DNA from: Bacillota bacterium
Lineage (GTDB): Bacteria; Bacillota; Clostridia; Lachnospirales; Lachnospiraceae
Assembly: GCA_023390555.1 (NCBI GenBank)
Contig: JAEWCQ010000017.1
Location: forward strand, 1 to 64,000
Length of the DNA: 64,000 nucleotides
Direction of reading: 5' to 3'
Both the position numbers and the translations under genes were made by a program. Below are positions 54,326-63,851 of this stretch, in pieces. Position 1 is the first letter of the stretch; every line of letters starts with the position of its first letter. The notes beneath the pieces were generated by a model. That model was not told where the DNA came from. It did not search any database and saw nothing but the letters and a program-made list of their open reading frames with translations.

Positions 54326-56203
54326 ATGTTTCAAATTCAGGAAGAACTGAAAAAACTCCCGGATCAGCCGGGAGTTTATATTATGCATGACGCATCGGAT
54401 GCGATTATCTATGTTGGAAAGGCAATCAGCCTTCGGAACCGTGTGCGTCAGTATTTTCGGGCAAGTCATAACGAGGGAATCAAAAAAGACCAGATGGTGA
54501 AAAAAATCCATCGGTTTGAATACATTGTCACAGATTCCGAGCTGGAAGCACTTGTACTCGAATGCAATTTAATAAAAGAGCATCGCCCGAAATATAATAC
54601 GATGCTTCGGGATGATAAGACGTATCCGTATATTAAGGTGACTCTGGGAGAAGAATATCCCAGGGTCCTCTTTTGTCGTCTGATGAAGAAGGACAAATCC
54701 CGCTATTTCGGACCGTATACCAGTGCCGGAGCAGTCAAGGATACGATAGAACTCATTCAAAAGCTCTATCATATCCGTACCTGCAATCGGAATCTCCCAA
54801 AAGATACCGGGAAAGAACGGCCGTGTCTGAATTATCATATCAAGCAGTGTGAGGGACCGTGTCAGGGATACATCAGTAAAGAAGATTACAGGAAAAATAT
54901 CGATGCGGCGCTTGAATTTTTAAACGGTAATTATGCACCCGTAATGAGAGAACTGGAACAAAATATGAAGGAAGCTTCTGAAAAGCTGGAATTTGAAAAA
55001 GCGATTGAATACCGGGAACTGCTAAGCAGTGTCGGGCAGATTGCACAGAAGCAGAAGATCACGCAGTTTGACGGAGAGGATAAGGATATTATCGCATTGG
55101 CATCGGATGACCGGGATGCGGTGGTTCAGGTATTTTTCATCCGCGGAGGCAAGCTGATCGGACGGGAGCATTTTTATGTTACCATTGCGAATGAAGATAC
55201 ACAGAGGCAGATACTGACGACATTCATCAAACAGTTCTATGCGGGAACACCGTATTTTCCAAAAGAAATTATCCTTCAGGATGAAGTGGATGATATGGAC
55301 GTAATCAGTGAATGGCTCAGTAAGAAGCGCGGGCAGAGGGTGACACTCCGGGTTCCGGTAAAAGGAATGAAAGAAAAACTCGTAGAGCTCGCCGAGAAAA
55401 ATGCAAAACTGGTACTCAGCCAGGATAAAGAAAAATTAAAACGCGAAGAGGGAAGGACGATCGGAGCGTTAAAAGAGATTGCAGGATGGCTTGATCTTGA
55501 GCAGCTAAGCAGGGTAGAGGCTTTCGATATATCCAATATCAACGGTTTTGAAACGGTCGGTTCAATGATCGTCTATGAAAAGGGAAAACCGCAGCGAAGC
55601 GATTATCGAAAATTTAAATTAAGAACAGTTACCGGACCGGATGATTATGCTTCGATGCATGAGGTCCTGACCAGAAGATTTACGCATGGTTTGAATGAGC
55701 AGAGGGAACGGCAGGAAAAGAATCTCGATGCCGAGTATGGAAGTTTTACCAGATTTCCCGATCTGATCATGATGGACGGCGGACGCGGTCAGGTGAACAT
55801 TGCCTGTGCGGTACTGGAAGAGCTTCATCTGAATATTCCGGTCTGCGGTATGGTAAAGGATGATAATCACCGGACACGCGGGTTATACTATCATAATGTA
55901 GAAATTCCGATTGATACACACAGTGAAGGATTTAAACTGATTACAAGAGTTCAGGATGAAGCGCACAGGTTTGCAATTGAGTATCACCGGTCATTAAGAA
56001 GCAAAAGCCAGGTACATTCGATACTGGATGATATACCGGGAATCGGGCCGGCGAGGAGGAAAGCGCTGATGCGCAGATTTCAGTCCATGGCGGCAATTCG
56101 GGAAGCGGATGTGGAAACACTGATGCAGGCGGATTCCATGAATGAGCAGGCCGCACAGTCTGTATACAATTTTTTCCATGGGGATGTTGAAGCAGACCGT
56201 TAA
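54326..56203 (+). CDS. uvrC: Excinuclease ABC subunit C
   Basis: A 625-residue nuclease that makes both cuts in nucleotide excision repair. The N-terminal GIY-YIG domain shows PGVYIMHD and IIYVGKA. A UVR motif region lies near 200-235 (coiled, FEKAIEYRELL). The C-terminal RNase H-like domain has FDISNINGFETVGSMIVYEKGKP, and a helix-hairpin-helix pair (DDIPGIGPARRKALM) ends the chain. It starts two bases after ftsH, so they are likely co-transcribed. Confidence 0.96.
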   Translation: MFQIQEELKKLPDQPGVYIMHDASDAIIYVGKAISLRNRVRQYFRASHNEGIKKDQMVKKIHRFEYIVTDSELEALVLECNLIKEHRPKYNTMLRDDKTYPYIKVTLGEEYPRVLFCRLMKKDKSRYFGPYTSAGAVKDTIELIQKLYHIRTCNRNLPKDTGKERPCLNYHIKQCEGPCQGYISKEDYRKNIDAALEFLNGNYAPVMRELEQNMKEASEKLEFEKAIEYRELLSSVGQIAQKQKITQFDGEDKDIIALASDDRDAVVQVFFIRGGKLIGREHFYVTIANEDTQRQILTTFIKQFYAGTPYFPKEIILQDEVDDMDVISEWLSKKRGQRVTLRVPVKGMKEKLVELAEKNAKLVLSQDKEKLKREEGRTIGALKEIAGWLDLEQLSRVEAFDISNINGFETVGSMIVYEKGKPQRSDYRKFKLRTVTGPDDYASMHEVLTRRFTHGLNEQRERQEKNLDAEYGSFTRFPDLIMMDGGRGQVNIACAVLEELHLNIPVCGMVKDDNHRTRGLYYHNVEIPIDTHSEGFKLITRVQDEAHRFAIEYHRSLRSKSQVHSILDDIPGIGPARRKALMRRFQSMAAIREADVETLMQADSMNEQAAQSVYNFFHGDVEADR

Positions 56204-56227
56204 TTATGCTAAACTGAAAACAGATAG

Positions 56228-56242
56228 TCACCGAATCGGTGA
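56228..56242 (+). repeat. Perfect palindrome upstream of hprK
   Basis: TCACCGA-A-TCGGTGA is a 7+1+7 palindrome between uvrC and hprK, 54 bases before the hprK start. It may be a regulator site or a small RNA hairpin. No promoter boxes are clear beside it. Confidence 0.45.
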
Positions 56243-56295
56243 ATGGCAGGAGCTTGGAAATACGATACAGATAAATTCTGGGAAAAGGAGCATTT

Positions 56296-57231
56296 ATGGA
56301 AGGCGTAAGCATAGAAAAGGTTGCAAAAAAATTACAATTGAATTTATATACGGAAGGTATGGATTTGAACAAGCACCGTATTATTCTTTCGGATGTAAAC
56401 CGTCCGGCTTTGCAGCTGAGCGGGTATTTTGAACATTTTGAGCAGTCGCGTGTGCAGATCATCGGTATGGTAGAGTATACGTATCTGCAGCAGTTGGAGG
56501 AACATAAAAAGGAAGAAATCTACCGGGAATTTCTCAATTATGATATTCCCTGCGTGATTTTCTGCCGTGATCTGAAACCGGACGGCGTGTTCCTGCGCAT
56601 GGCAAAGGAGAGCAATGTACCGGTATACGGAACAGGACGGAGCACTTCTGAATTCATGGCGGAACTGATTTATATTTTGAGTGAAGAGCTTGCACCATGC
56701 ATCACCATTCACGGCGTACTGGTAGATGTCTATGGAGAAGGACTTCTGATCATGGGAGAAAGCGGAATCGGAAAAAGTGAGGCAGCACTGGAATTAATAC
56801 GAAGAGGCCACCGTCTCGTAACGGACGATGTGGTGGAGATCCGTAAGATCAACGAACATACACTCGTAGGGACTTCCCCTGATATTACCAGATATTTCAT
56901 CGAACTTCGGGGTATTGGAATTATAGATGTGAAGACACTGTTTGGTGTAGAATGTGTGAAGGAAAAACAGACAATTGATCTTGTCATTAAACTGGAAGAC
57001 TGGAAAAAGGACAATGAATACGACCGCCTTGGTCTGGAAGAGGAATTTACCGATCTTCTTGGGAATAAGGTAGTATGTCATTCACTTCCGATCAGGCCGG
57101 GACGTAACCTTGCAGTCATCTGTGAGGCAGCAGCCGTTAACCACAGACAGAAAAAGATGGGTTATAATGCGGCACAGGAATTATATCGTCGGGTTCAGGA
57201 AAATTTACAGAAAAAGGACGAAGACGAATAA
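56296..57231 (+). CDS. hprK: HPr kinase/phosphorylase
   Basis: A 311-residue bifunctional enzyme that phosphorylates and dephosphorylates Ser-46 of HPr and Crh, the switch for carbon catabolite control. Walker A is GESGIGKS (154-161), preceded by HGVLVDVYG. The HprK signature ELRGIGIIDVKTLFG lies near residues 200-215, with Arg/Lys loops after. The N-terminal 130 residues are the family's regulatory domain. AAAAGGAG sets the start. Its likely targets, crh and the sugar operons, are in this same window. Confidence 0.96.
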   Translation: MEGVSIEKVAKKLQLNLYTEGMDLNKHRIILSDVNRPALQLSGYFEHFEQSRVQIIGMVEYTYLQQLEEHKKEEIYREFLNYDIPCVIFCRDLKPDGVFLRMAKESNVPVYGTGRSTSEFMAELIYILSEELAPCITIHGVLVDVYGEGLLIMGESGIGKSEAALELIRRGHRLVTDDVVEIRKINEHTLVGTSPDITRYFIELRGIGIIDVKTLFGVECVKEKQTIDLVIKLEDWKKDNEYDRLGLEEEFTDLLGNKVVCHSLPIRPGRNLAVICEAAAVNHRQKKMGYNAAQELYRRVQENLQKKDEDE

Positions 57232-57286
57232 AATAGAACAACAGGTTCTGCCAGTAAAGTGACAGCCGAAGGAATGGAGCGCAGAT

Positions 57287-58687
57287 ATGGAAAGAGATTT
57301 GACTTGGGAAAATTACACAGCAAAAGAGAAAAAAGAAGTTTTTGCATTTGCAGAAGATTACCGCAAATTTATTTCAGAATGCAAAACAGAGCGGGAATGT
57401 GTCGCTGAATTTACGAAACTTGCCAAAGCGGCGGGCTGTAAGGACATGGCGGATGTCATTTCCGGAAAGAAAAAGTTAAAAGCAGGCGATAAGGTATATG
57501 CCATTAACAGCGGAAAATCTATGGCAATATACGCAATCGGGCAGAAACCAATCGAAGAGGGCATGAATATCCTCGGTGCGCATATTGATTCACCGCGTCT
57601 GGATTTGAAGCAGAATCCGATGTACGAGGATACCGGTCTTGCGATGCTGGATACCCATTACTATGGAGGAGTCAAGAAATATCAGTGGGTGACACTGCCG
57701 CTTGCCCTGCATGGCGTAATTGTAAAGAAAGACGGAAGTGTTGTGACCGTAAATATCGGGGATAAACCTGAGGATCCGGTATTCGGTGTCAGCGATCTGT
57801 TGATTCATCTCGCGGCAGAACAGCTTGCGAAAAAAGGCGATAAGATTATTGAAGGCGAGAACCTGGATATATTGATCGGCAGTATACCGGCAGAAGCAAA
57901 AAAAGGGAAAAATGACGAAGAAGTAAAAGAACGCGTCAAGAACAACATTTTAAACATTTTAAAAGAGCAGTACGGGATAGAGGAAGAGGATTTCCTGTCG
58001 GCAGAGATCGAGGCGGTTCCAGCAGGAATGGCGAGGGATTACGGTTTTGACCGAAGCATGATCATGGGCTACGGACATGACGACCGCGTATGTGCATATC
58101 CTTCTTTTGGAGCAATTCTTCAGATGAAGAAACCGGAACGCACGAGTGTTTGTCTTCTGGTGGATAAGGAAGAAATCGGAAGTGTCGGTGCAACCGGCAT
58201 GCAATCCCGCTTTTTTGAGAATATGACAGCAGAGGTAATGGATGCGGCGGGTCAGTACAGCGAACTTGCGCTTCGTCGTGCGCTCGGTAATTCCAAGGTA
58301 CTTTCATCTGATGTGAGCGCAGCCTTTGATCCGAATTATCCGGCAGTCATGGAAAAGAAGAATGCCGCTTACTTTGGAAGAGGAATGGTATTCAACAAGT
58401 ATACCGGTTCACGCGGAAAATCAGGATCGAATGATGCAAATGCCGAATATGTCGGTTATCTGCGTGCGATCATGGATAAGAATAAAGTATTTTTCCAGAC
58501 CTCTGAGCTTGGGAAAGTAGATCAGGGAGGCGGCGGAACGATTGCCTATATCCTTGCAAATTACGGCATGGAAGTCATCGACAGCGGCGTGGCAGTGCTG
58601 AATATGCATGCACCTTGGGAGATTGTCAGCAAGGCTGATTTGTACGAAGCATATAAAGGATACATTGCTTTCCTGAAAGATGCATAA
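57287..58687 (+). CDS. M18 family aminopeptidase
   Basis: A 466-residue cytoplasmic zinc aminopeptidase of the aminopeptidase I/aspartyl family. Metal ligands are in GAHIDSPRLD (His, Asp), DKEEIGSVGATG (catalytic and ligand Glu) and SSDVSAAFDPN. The late GGGTIA and MHAPWEI hold the last ligand His. It releases N-terminal residues from peptides. GGAGCG lies upstream of the ATG. It may be in one unit with hprK, 55 bases upstream. Confidence 0.94.
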   Translation: MERDLTWENYTAKEKKEVFAFAEDYRKFISECKTERECVAEFTKLAKAAGCKDMADVISGKKKLKAGDKVYAINSGKSMAIYAIGQKPIEEGMNILGAHIDSPRLDLKQNPMYEDTGLAMLDTHYYGGVKKYQWVTLPLALHGVIVKKDGSVVTVNIGDKPEDPVFGVSDLLIHLAAEQLAKKGDKIIEGENLDILIGSIPAEAKKGKNDEEVKERVKNNILNILKEQYGIEEEDFLSAEIEAVPAGMARDYGFDRSMIMGYGHDDRVCAYPSFGAILQMKKPERTSVCLLVDKEEIGSVGATGMQSRFFENMTAEVMDAAGQYSELALRRALGNSKVLSSDVSAAFDPNYPAVMEKKNAAYFGRGMVFNKYTGSRGKSGSNDANAEYVGYLRAIMDKNKVFFQTSELGKVDQGGGGTIAYILANYGMEVIDSGVAVLNMHAPWEIVSKADLYEAYKGYIAFLKDA

Positions 58688-58732
58688 ACAATATATAACA
58701 ATATAAAAATAAAAAAGATTTGAGGAAGACTT

Positions 58733-59644
58733 GTGACACCGCATTTTTTAGAAGAATTGAAAAAAGTGATTGCAGCAGAACAGATATTGACTGACGAGCC
58801 GATGAGCCGCCACATTACATTTCGTGTCGGGGGACCGGCAGATATCCTGGTACAGCCAAAGGCTGACGAGATGCCTGGAATTATCCGCCTCTGTCAACAG
58901 GAACAGATGCCTTATACGATTATCGGCAACGGAAGTAATCTGCTGGTATCAGACCGCGGAATCCGTGGCATGGTTATTGAACTGTCCGGACGGATATCCA
59001 ATGTCCGCGTGGAAGGCTGCAGCGTTTATGCCGAAGCGGGAGCGATGCTTTCCAAGGTTGCTGTTGCAGCGGCAAAAGCCGGACTTACCGGAATGGAATT
59101 TGCTTCCGGGATACCGGGAACAATCGGCGGTGCAGTAGTGATGAATGCAGGAGCATATGGCGGAGAGCTATCACACATCGTAAAAAGTGTGACGGTTCTG
59201 GATCAGGAAGGACAGACAAAACGACTGACGGCAGAAGAAATGGATTATGGCTATCGTCATAGCTGTGTCATGGATCACTCCTATATTGTTCTTGAAGCAG
59301 AACTGGGACTGAAAGAGGGCGATAAGGAAGTAATCACAGCCTACATGCAGGAACTGACCGACAGACGTGCCCAAAAGCAGCCATTGGAGTATCCAAGTGC
59401 AGGAAGTACCTTTAAGCGTCCCCAGGGATATTTCGCCGGCAAACTGATTATGGACGCAGGGCTGAGAGGCTTTTCCGTCGGCGGAGCACAGATATCCGAA
59501 AAACACTGCGGATTTGTAATCAACAAGGGAAATGCGACAGCATCAGATATTGTTTCACTGATGAAGCATGTACAGGATGAAGTGAGAAAGCAGTTTGGTG
59601 TAGGGCTGGAACCGGAAGTGAGAAAGCTGGGTGATTTTGAATGA
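58733..59644 (+). CDS. murB: UDP-N-acetylenolpyruvoylglucosamine reductase
   Basis: A 303-residue FAD enzyme that reduces UDP-GlcNAc-enolpyruvate to UDP-MurNAc. FAD-binding segments are HITFRVGGPADILVQP and GNGSNLL, with GIPGTIGGAVVMNAGAYGGE in the centre. The catalytic Ser is in AGSTFKRP. The last conserved Glu is in GLEPEVRKLG. The start is a GTG behind TGAGGA. The stop overlaps the ATG of rapZ (ATGA). Confidence 0.96.
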   Translation: MTPHFLEELKKVIAAEQILTDEPMSRHITFRVGGPADILVQPKADEMPGIIRLCQQEQMPYTIIGNGSNLLVSDRGIRGMVIELSGRISNVRVEGCSVYAEAGAMLSKVAVAAAKAGLTGMEFASGIPGTIGGAVVMNAGAYGGELSHIVKSVTVLDQEGQTKRLTAEEMDYGYRHSCVMDHSYIVLEAELGLKEGDKEVITAYMQELTDRRAQKQPLEYPSAGSTFKRPQGYFAGKLIMDAGLRGFSVGGAQISEKHCGFVINKGNATASDIVSLMKHVQDEVRKQFGVGLEPEVRKLGDFE

Positions 59645-60513
59645 AATTTGTAATATTGACAGGGATGTCGGGTGCAGGAAAAAGTACGGCACTTAAAATG
59701 ATGGAGGATATCGGATTTTATTGTGTAGACAATCTGCCGATTCCTCTGATTGAAAAGTTTGTCGAGCTTTCCAATGCACAGAATGCAGAATTGCAGAAGG
59801 TTGCGGTAGGAATTGATATCCGTAACGGGCGCGCACTGGAGGAGCTTCATGATATACTGGACCGCCTGGAGGCAGACGGAAAACCATGTGAGATCCTGTT
59901 TCTGGAAGCCGAAGATTCTGTACTCGTGAAACGTTACAAAGAAACCAGAAGAAACCATCCGCTTGCAGGCGGAGAGCGTGTGGATAAAGGAATTGAGGAG
60001 GAAAGAGGCAAACTCAAATTCTTAAAGAAACGTGCGAATTATATCATTGATACCAGTCAGCTGCTTACGAGAGAGCTAAAGGCGGAGATCAGCAAGATCT
60101 TTGTGGAAAATCAGGACTTTAAGAATCTGTTCATTACCATTCTGTCATTTGGCTTCAAGTATGGCATACCGGCAGATTCGGATCTGGTGTTTGATGTACG
60201 TTTTCTTCCGAATCCGTATTATGTCGAAGGACTTCGGCATAAAAGCGGAAATGACAGGGAGATTCAGGATTATGTCCTGCAATTTGCAGAGGCGCATGAA
60301 TTCCTGAATAAGCTGGACGATATGGTGAGTTTTCTGATTCCCAATTATATATTGGAAGGAAAGAACCAGCTGGTCATCAGCATTGGATGTACCGGTGGAA
60401 AACACCGTTCCGTGACACTGGCAAATGAACTTTACAAAAGGCTGCAGGAACGGAAAGAATTTGGACTCAAAATAGAACACAGGGACATTGATAAAGATGC
60501 CCAGCATAAGTAA
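59641..60513 (+). CDS. rapZ: RNase adapter/nucleotide-binding protein RapZ
   Basis: A 290-residue P-loop protein. Walker A is GMSGAGKST (about 8-16), with CVDNLP after. The C-terminal half has the family pattern SFGFKYGIP..DLVFDVRFLPNPYY and the late GCTGGKHRSV. In enterobacteria RapZ guides small-RNA decay for GlcN6P control. In Firmicutes (YvcJ) it is tied to competence and envelope metabolism. It is part of the conserved murB-rapZ-whiA-crh order. Confidence 0.95.
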   Translation: MKFVILTGMSGAGKSTALKMMEDIGFYCVDNLPIPLIEKFVELSNAQNAELQKVAVGIDIRNGRALEELHDILDRLEADGKPCEILFLEAEDSVLVKRYKETRRNHPLAGGERVDKGIEEERGKLKFLKKRANYIIDTSQLLTRELKAEISKIFVENQDFKNLFITILSFGFKYGIPADSDLVFDVRFLPNPYYVEGLRHKSGNDREIQDYVLQFAEAHEFLNKLDDMVSFLIPNYILEGKNQLVISIGCTGGKHRSVTLANELYKRLQERKEFGLKIEHRDIDKDAQHK

Positions 60514-60524
60514 GAGGTTTTGAT

Positions 60525-61442
60525 ATGTCGTTTTCAGGTGAGGTTAAGGAAGAGCTGGCAAGACAGCTTGGCAGGAGCAGACACTGTCAGCTTGCAGAGC
60601 TGGCAGGACTGATTCATTTTGCCGGCAGGATTGTGGTAAAAGACGGAACTACCCGTCTGGAAATTGCTTCTGAGCATGCGGCCATCGTAAAAAAATGTTA
60701 TACTTTAATAAAGAAAGCATTTCATATCACGGCAGGGATTGAGACACATGGGAATTTTACGCTGTCTGTTTCGGAAAAAGAAGAAGTACTTCTGATTCTG
60801 AAGGCCATGAAGATTCTGGATGCGACCGGAGTGCCGCAGGGAGAACCGAATCTGGTGAACGGTCTGCTGGTACAGAATTCCTGCTGTAAAAGAGCCTATA
60901 TCCGAGGTGCATTTCTGGCTTCCGGGTCCATGAGCGATCCGAAAAAATCCTATCATTTTGAAATCGTCTGTGCATCGGAAAAGCAGGCAATGCAGCTGCG
61001 GGAGATTTTCAGTGAGTTTGTAGCGGATGCCAAGATTGTGCAGCGTAAGAAATATTATATCGTATACATTAAAGAGGGAGCCCAGATCGTGGATGCGTTA
61101 AATGTCATGGAGGCACATACGGCGCTGATGAATCTGGAGAATGTCCGTATATTAAAGGAAATGCGGAACACAGTGAACCGGAAGGTGAACTGTGAAACGG
61201 CAAATATTAATAAAACAGTGAGTGCCGCAGTCAAGCAGATGGAGGACATCCGTTATATACAGGAACGGGAAGGGTTGCATCAACTGCCGGATTCCTTAAG
61301 GGAAATGGCAGAACTTCGTCTGGAATATCCGGATGCTCCGCTGAAGGAATTGGGAGAATACCTGAATCCGCCGGTCGGAAAATCGGGTGTGAATCACAGA
61401 CTGAGGAAAATCAGTGCAATAGCAGAAAGCTTAAGAGGATGA
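60525..61442 (+). CDS. whiA: DNA-binding protein WhiA
   Basis: A 305-residue protein with an N-terminal degenerate LAGLIDADG homing-endonuclease fold (ELAGLIHFAGRI, KRAYIRGAFLASGSMSDPKKSYHFE) and a C-terminal helix-turn-helix (LPDSLREMAELRLEYPDAPLKELGEYL, SGVNHRLRK). It influences cell division and chromosome segregation in Firmicutes and sporulation in actinobacteria. It sits 11 bases after rapZ and 13 before crh. Confidence 0.95.
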   Translation: MSFSGEVKEELARQLGRSRHCQLAELAGLIHFAGRIVVKDGTTRLEIASEHAAIVKKCYTLIKKAFHITAGIETHGNFTLSVSEKEEVLLILKAMKILDATGVPQGEPNLVNGLLVQNSCCKRAYIRGAFLASGSMSDPKKSYHFEIVCASEKQAMQLREIFSEFVADAKIVQRKKYYIVYIKEGAQIVDALNVMEAHTALMNLENVRILKEMRNTVNRKVNCETANINKTVSAAVKQMEDIRYIQEREGLHQLPDSLREMAELRLEYPDAPLKELGEYLNPPVGKSGVNHRLRKISAIAESLRG

Positions 61443-61455
61443 AGGAGGAGTTATT

Positions 61456-61710
61456 ATGATCAACAGAGAAATTCAAATTCAGGCACTGAACGGTTTGGAT
61501 GCAAGTCCGGTCGCACTTCTTGTGCAGCTGGCAAACAAGTTCAGGAGCAGCATCTACTTAGAAGCAGGCAGCAGAAAAGTCAATGCCAAAAGCATTATGG
61601 GGATGATGTCCGTCGGTATGAATTACGAAGATAAAGTAAGGATTATTGCAGACGGCGAGGATGAAGAGGAAGCAGTGGCTGCGATCGAAGATTTCCTCAC
61701 ACACAAGTAA
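61456..61710 (+). CDS. crh: HPr-like catabolite-repression protein with Asp at position 15
   Basis: An 84-residue HPr fold. The usual active His 15 is replaced by Asp (NGLDASP), so it cannot carry PTS phosphate. Ser 46 is kept in AKSIMGMM, the site used by HPr kinase. This is the Crh arrangement: a regulatory HPr that works with CcpA but not in sugar transport. Bacillus Crh has Gln at 15, so Asp is a variant. It follows whiA exactly as in Bacillus. GAAGGAGG sets the start. Confidence 0.9.
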   Translation: MINREIQIQALNGLDASPVALLVQLANKFRSSIYLEAGSRKVNAKSIMGMMSVGMNYEDKVRIIADGEDEEEAVAAIEDFLTHK

Positions 61711-61728
61711 GAAAGGAATATTGCGGCT

Positions 61729-62637
61729 GTGAAGAAGAAACTGCTATTTATTTTTAATCCCTTTTCCGGTAAGGGCCAAATTAAGAACAAATTAATGGAG
61801 ATTGTCGACATCATGGTGAAGGCCGGGTATGAGGTAAACATCTATCCGACACAGGCAAGAGCGGATGCACTTTATAAAGTAAAGGACGAAGCGAAAAAAT
61901 ATGATCTGATTGTCTGCAGCGGCGGGGATGGTACACTTGATGAAACGGTGTCCGGGATGATGCTCAGTGAGAAGCGGGTTCCGCTCGGCTATATTCCGGC
62001 AGGAAGTACCAATGATTTTGCGGCATCTTTAAAGATTCCAAACAACATGACAAAGGCAGCACAGATTGCGGTAGAGGGAAGTGCCTTTCCCTGTGACGTA
62101 GGGTATTTTAACGGGGATTCCTTCATCTATATTGCAGCTTTCGGATTATTTACCGATGTGTCCTATCAGACGACGCAGGAGTTAAAAAATGTACTGGGAC
62201 ATGCGGCATACATACTGGAAGGTGCAAAACGCCTTCATGATATCAGAGCCTATCATATGCGTGTGGAATATGAAGATCAGGTTCTTGAGGATGATTTTAT
62301 CTATGGCATGATTACCAATTCCAACTCGGTCGGCGGCTTTAAAAACATTGCAGGCAGGAATGTACTTTTGGATGACGGCGTATTTGAGGTGACACTGATC
62401 AAGATGCCGAAAAATCCCGTAGAATTGAATGAGATCATTTTTAATCTGACCAGCAGAAAGGATGAGACGGAACTGATCTATTCTTTTAAGACCGAATGTA
62501 TCCATTTTTATCCGCAGGAAATTATTCCATGGACGCTGGACGGGGAGTTCGGCGGAGAACATCAGGAGGTGGAAATCCGCAACCAGCACAAGGCATTGGA
62601 GATTATGGTCAAGAAAAAAGAAACTCCTGAAAAATGA
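61729..62637 (+). CDS. Diacylglycerol kinase-like lipid kinase
   Basis: A 302-residue enzyme of the DagK/YegS/BmrU family that phosphorylates diacylglycerol or a related lipid. It shows IFNPFSGKG at the start, the ATP-binding SGGDGTLDE near residue 64, and PAGSTNDFA near 90. The C-terminal part is the second domain with a late WTLDGE. The start is GTG behind GAAAGGA. It ends the whiA-crh group. The fba promoter follows. Confidence 0.9.
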   Translation: MKKKLLFIFNPFSGKGQIKNKLMEIVDIMVKAGYEVNIYPTQARADALYKVKDEAKKYDLIVCSGGDGTLDETVSGMMLSEKRVPLGYIPAGSTNDFAASLKIPNNMTKAAQIAVEGSAFPCDVGYFNGDSFIYIAAFGLFTDVSYQTTQELKNVLGHAAYILEGAKRLHDIRAYHMRVEYEDQVLEDDFIYGMITNSNSVGGFKNIAGRNVLLDDGVFEVTLIKMPKNPVELNEIIFNLTSRKDETELIYSFKTECIHFYPQEIIPWTLDGEFGGEHQEVEIRNQHKALEIMVKKKETPEK

Positions 62638-62673
62638 TTGTTATATTTTTAACTTTATTTTTGGGGACAATAA

Positions 62674-62682
62674 TGCTATAAT
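62674..62682 (+). promoter_or_regulatory. fba promoter (extended -10)
   Basis: TG-C-TATAAT, with TATAAT at 62677-62682, is an extended -10. The -35 (TTTATT, 62654-62659) is weak at 17-base spacing. It lies 70 bases before the fba start codon and gives the aldolase its own strong transcript. Confidence 0.65.
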
Positions 62683-62752
62683 AGCAAAAGCTATTAGTTG
62701 TGCTTAAAAAGGCATAAGTATCATGAAAAATCAAACAACGGAGGACAATAAA

Positions 62753-63619
62753 ATGTTAGTATCAGCAGCAGAAATGTTAAAAAAAGCAAAAGCCGGACAT
62801 TATGCAGTAGGCCAGTTCAACATCAATAACTTGGAGTGGACAAAATCCGTCCTGTTAACAGCACAGGAATGTAACTCTCCGGTTATCCTGGGTGTTTCCG
62901 AAGGAGCTGGAAAATACATGACAGGATATAAGACCGTTTCAGCTATGGTAAAAGCTATGATCGATGAATTAAACATCACGGTTCCGGTAGCTTTGCATTT
63001 AGATCACGGTTCTTATGAAGGATGTTTCAAATGTATCGATGCAGGTTTCTCTTCTATCATGTTTGACGGTTCTCACTATGCAATCGATGAGAATGTGGCA
63101 AAGACAACAGAATTAGTTGCACTTGCACACAAGAACGGACTCTCCATCGAAGCAGAAGTTGGTTCCATTGGCGGAGAAGAAGATGGTGTTGTAGGAATGG
63201 GTGAATGTGCAGATCCGGATGAATGTAAGTCAATTGCAGATCTGGGCGTGGACATGCTTGCAGCAGGTATCGGAAACATTCACGGAAAATACCCTGAAAA
63301 CTGGGCTGGTTTGAGCTTTGAGACACTGGATGCGGTTCAGCAGAAAACAGGTGATATGCCGTTAGTACTTCACGGCGGTACCGGTATTCCGGAAGACATG
63401 ATCAAAAAGGCAATCTCCCTTGGAGTAGCTAAGATCAATGTAAATACAGAGTGCCAGTTATCCTTTGCTGATGCTACAAGAAAATACATTGAAGCAGGTA
63501 AAGATTTAGAGGGAAAAGGCTTTGATCCTCGTAAATTATTAGCTCCTGGTGCAGCTGCAATCAGTGCAACTGTAAAAGAGAAAATGGAGCTGTTTGGATC
63601 AGTTGGAAAAGCCGAGTAG
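62753..63619 (+). CDS. fba: Class II fructose-1,6-bisphosphate aldolase
   Basis: A 288-residue zinc aldolase of glycolysis. Zinc and substrate motifs are LHLDHG (about 80-85), SIMFDGSH, EAEVGSIGGEEDGV, IGNIHGKY and VLHGGTGIP. Two upstream in-frame codons begin at 62723, but CGGAGGA fits ATG 62753. Codon choice is strongly biased (many GTT, GCA, CTG/TTA of one type), in line with high expression. GatY/KbaY-type tagatose aldolases are related; the housekeeping position favours Fba. Confidence 0.94.
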   Translation: MLVSAAEMLKKAKAGHYAVGQFNINNLEWTKSVLLTAQECNSPVILGVSEGAGKYMTGYKTVSAMVKAMIDELNITVPVALHLDHGSYEGCFKCIDAGFSSIMFDGSHYAIDENVAKTTELVALAHKNGLSIEAEVGSIGGEEDGVVGMGECADPDECKSIADLGVDMLAAGIGNIHGKYPENWAGLSFETLDAVQQKTGDMPLVLHGGTGIPEDMIKKAISLGVAKINVNTECQLSFADATRKYIEAGKDLEGKGFDPRKLLAPGAAAISATVKEKMELFGSVGKAE

Positions 63620-63750
63620 TAATAATGACGAAAATGCCCTCTTTTTGTTATTGAAATTGTTAAAAATAGAAAAAAAATAATTTTGCTATTGCTTTTTTAA
63701 CACTTTTGAGGTATCTTTATACCAACAAAGAGAATATGTAAAAAACGAAC

Positions 63751-63786
63751 AAGGGTGTTCCAACAGGTGTGGAATGCCCTTTTTTA
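63751..63786 (+). terminator. Terminator downstream of fba
   Basis: AAGGGTGTTCCA and TGGAATGCCCTT pair over 12 bases with two wobble pairs and a 7-base loop, followed by T residues. It lies 130 bases after fba and 65-100 bases before the glutamine synthetase start. It could instead act in the leader of that gene. Confidence 0.8.
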
Positions 63787-63851
63787 CATGATCTTTTAAA
63801 AGAAAAAGCATACTAGGGGGAAACCAGTTGCTAAAAGAAAGGATGTATGGA

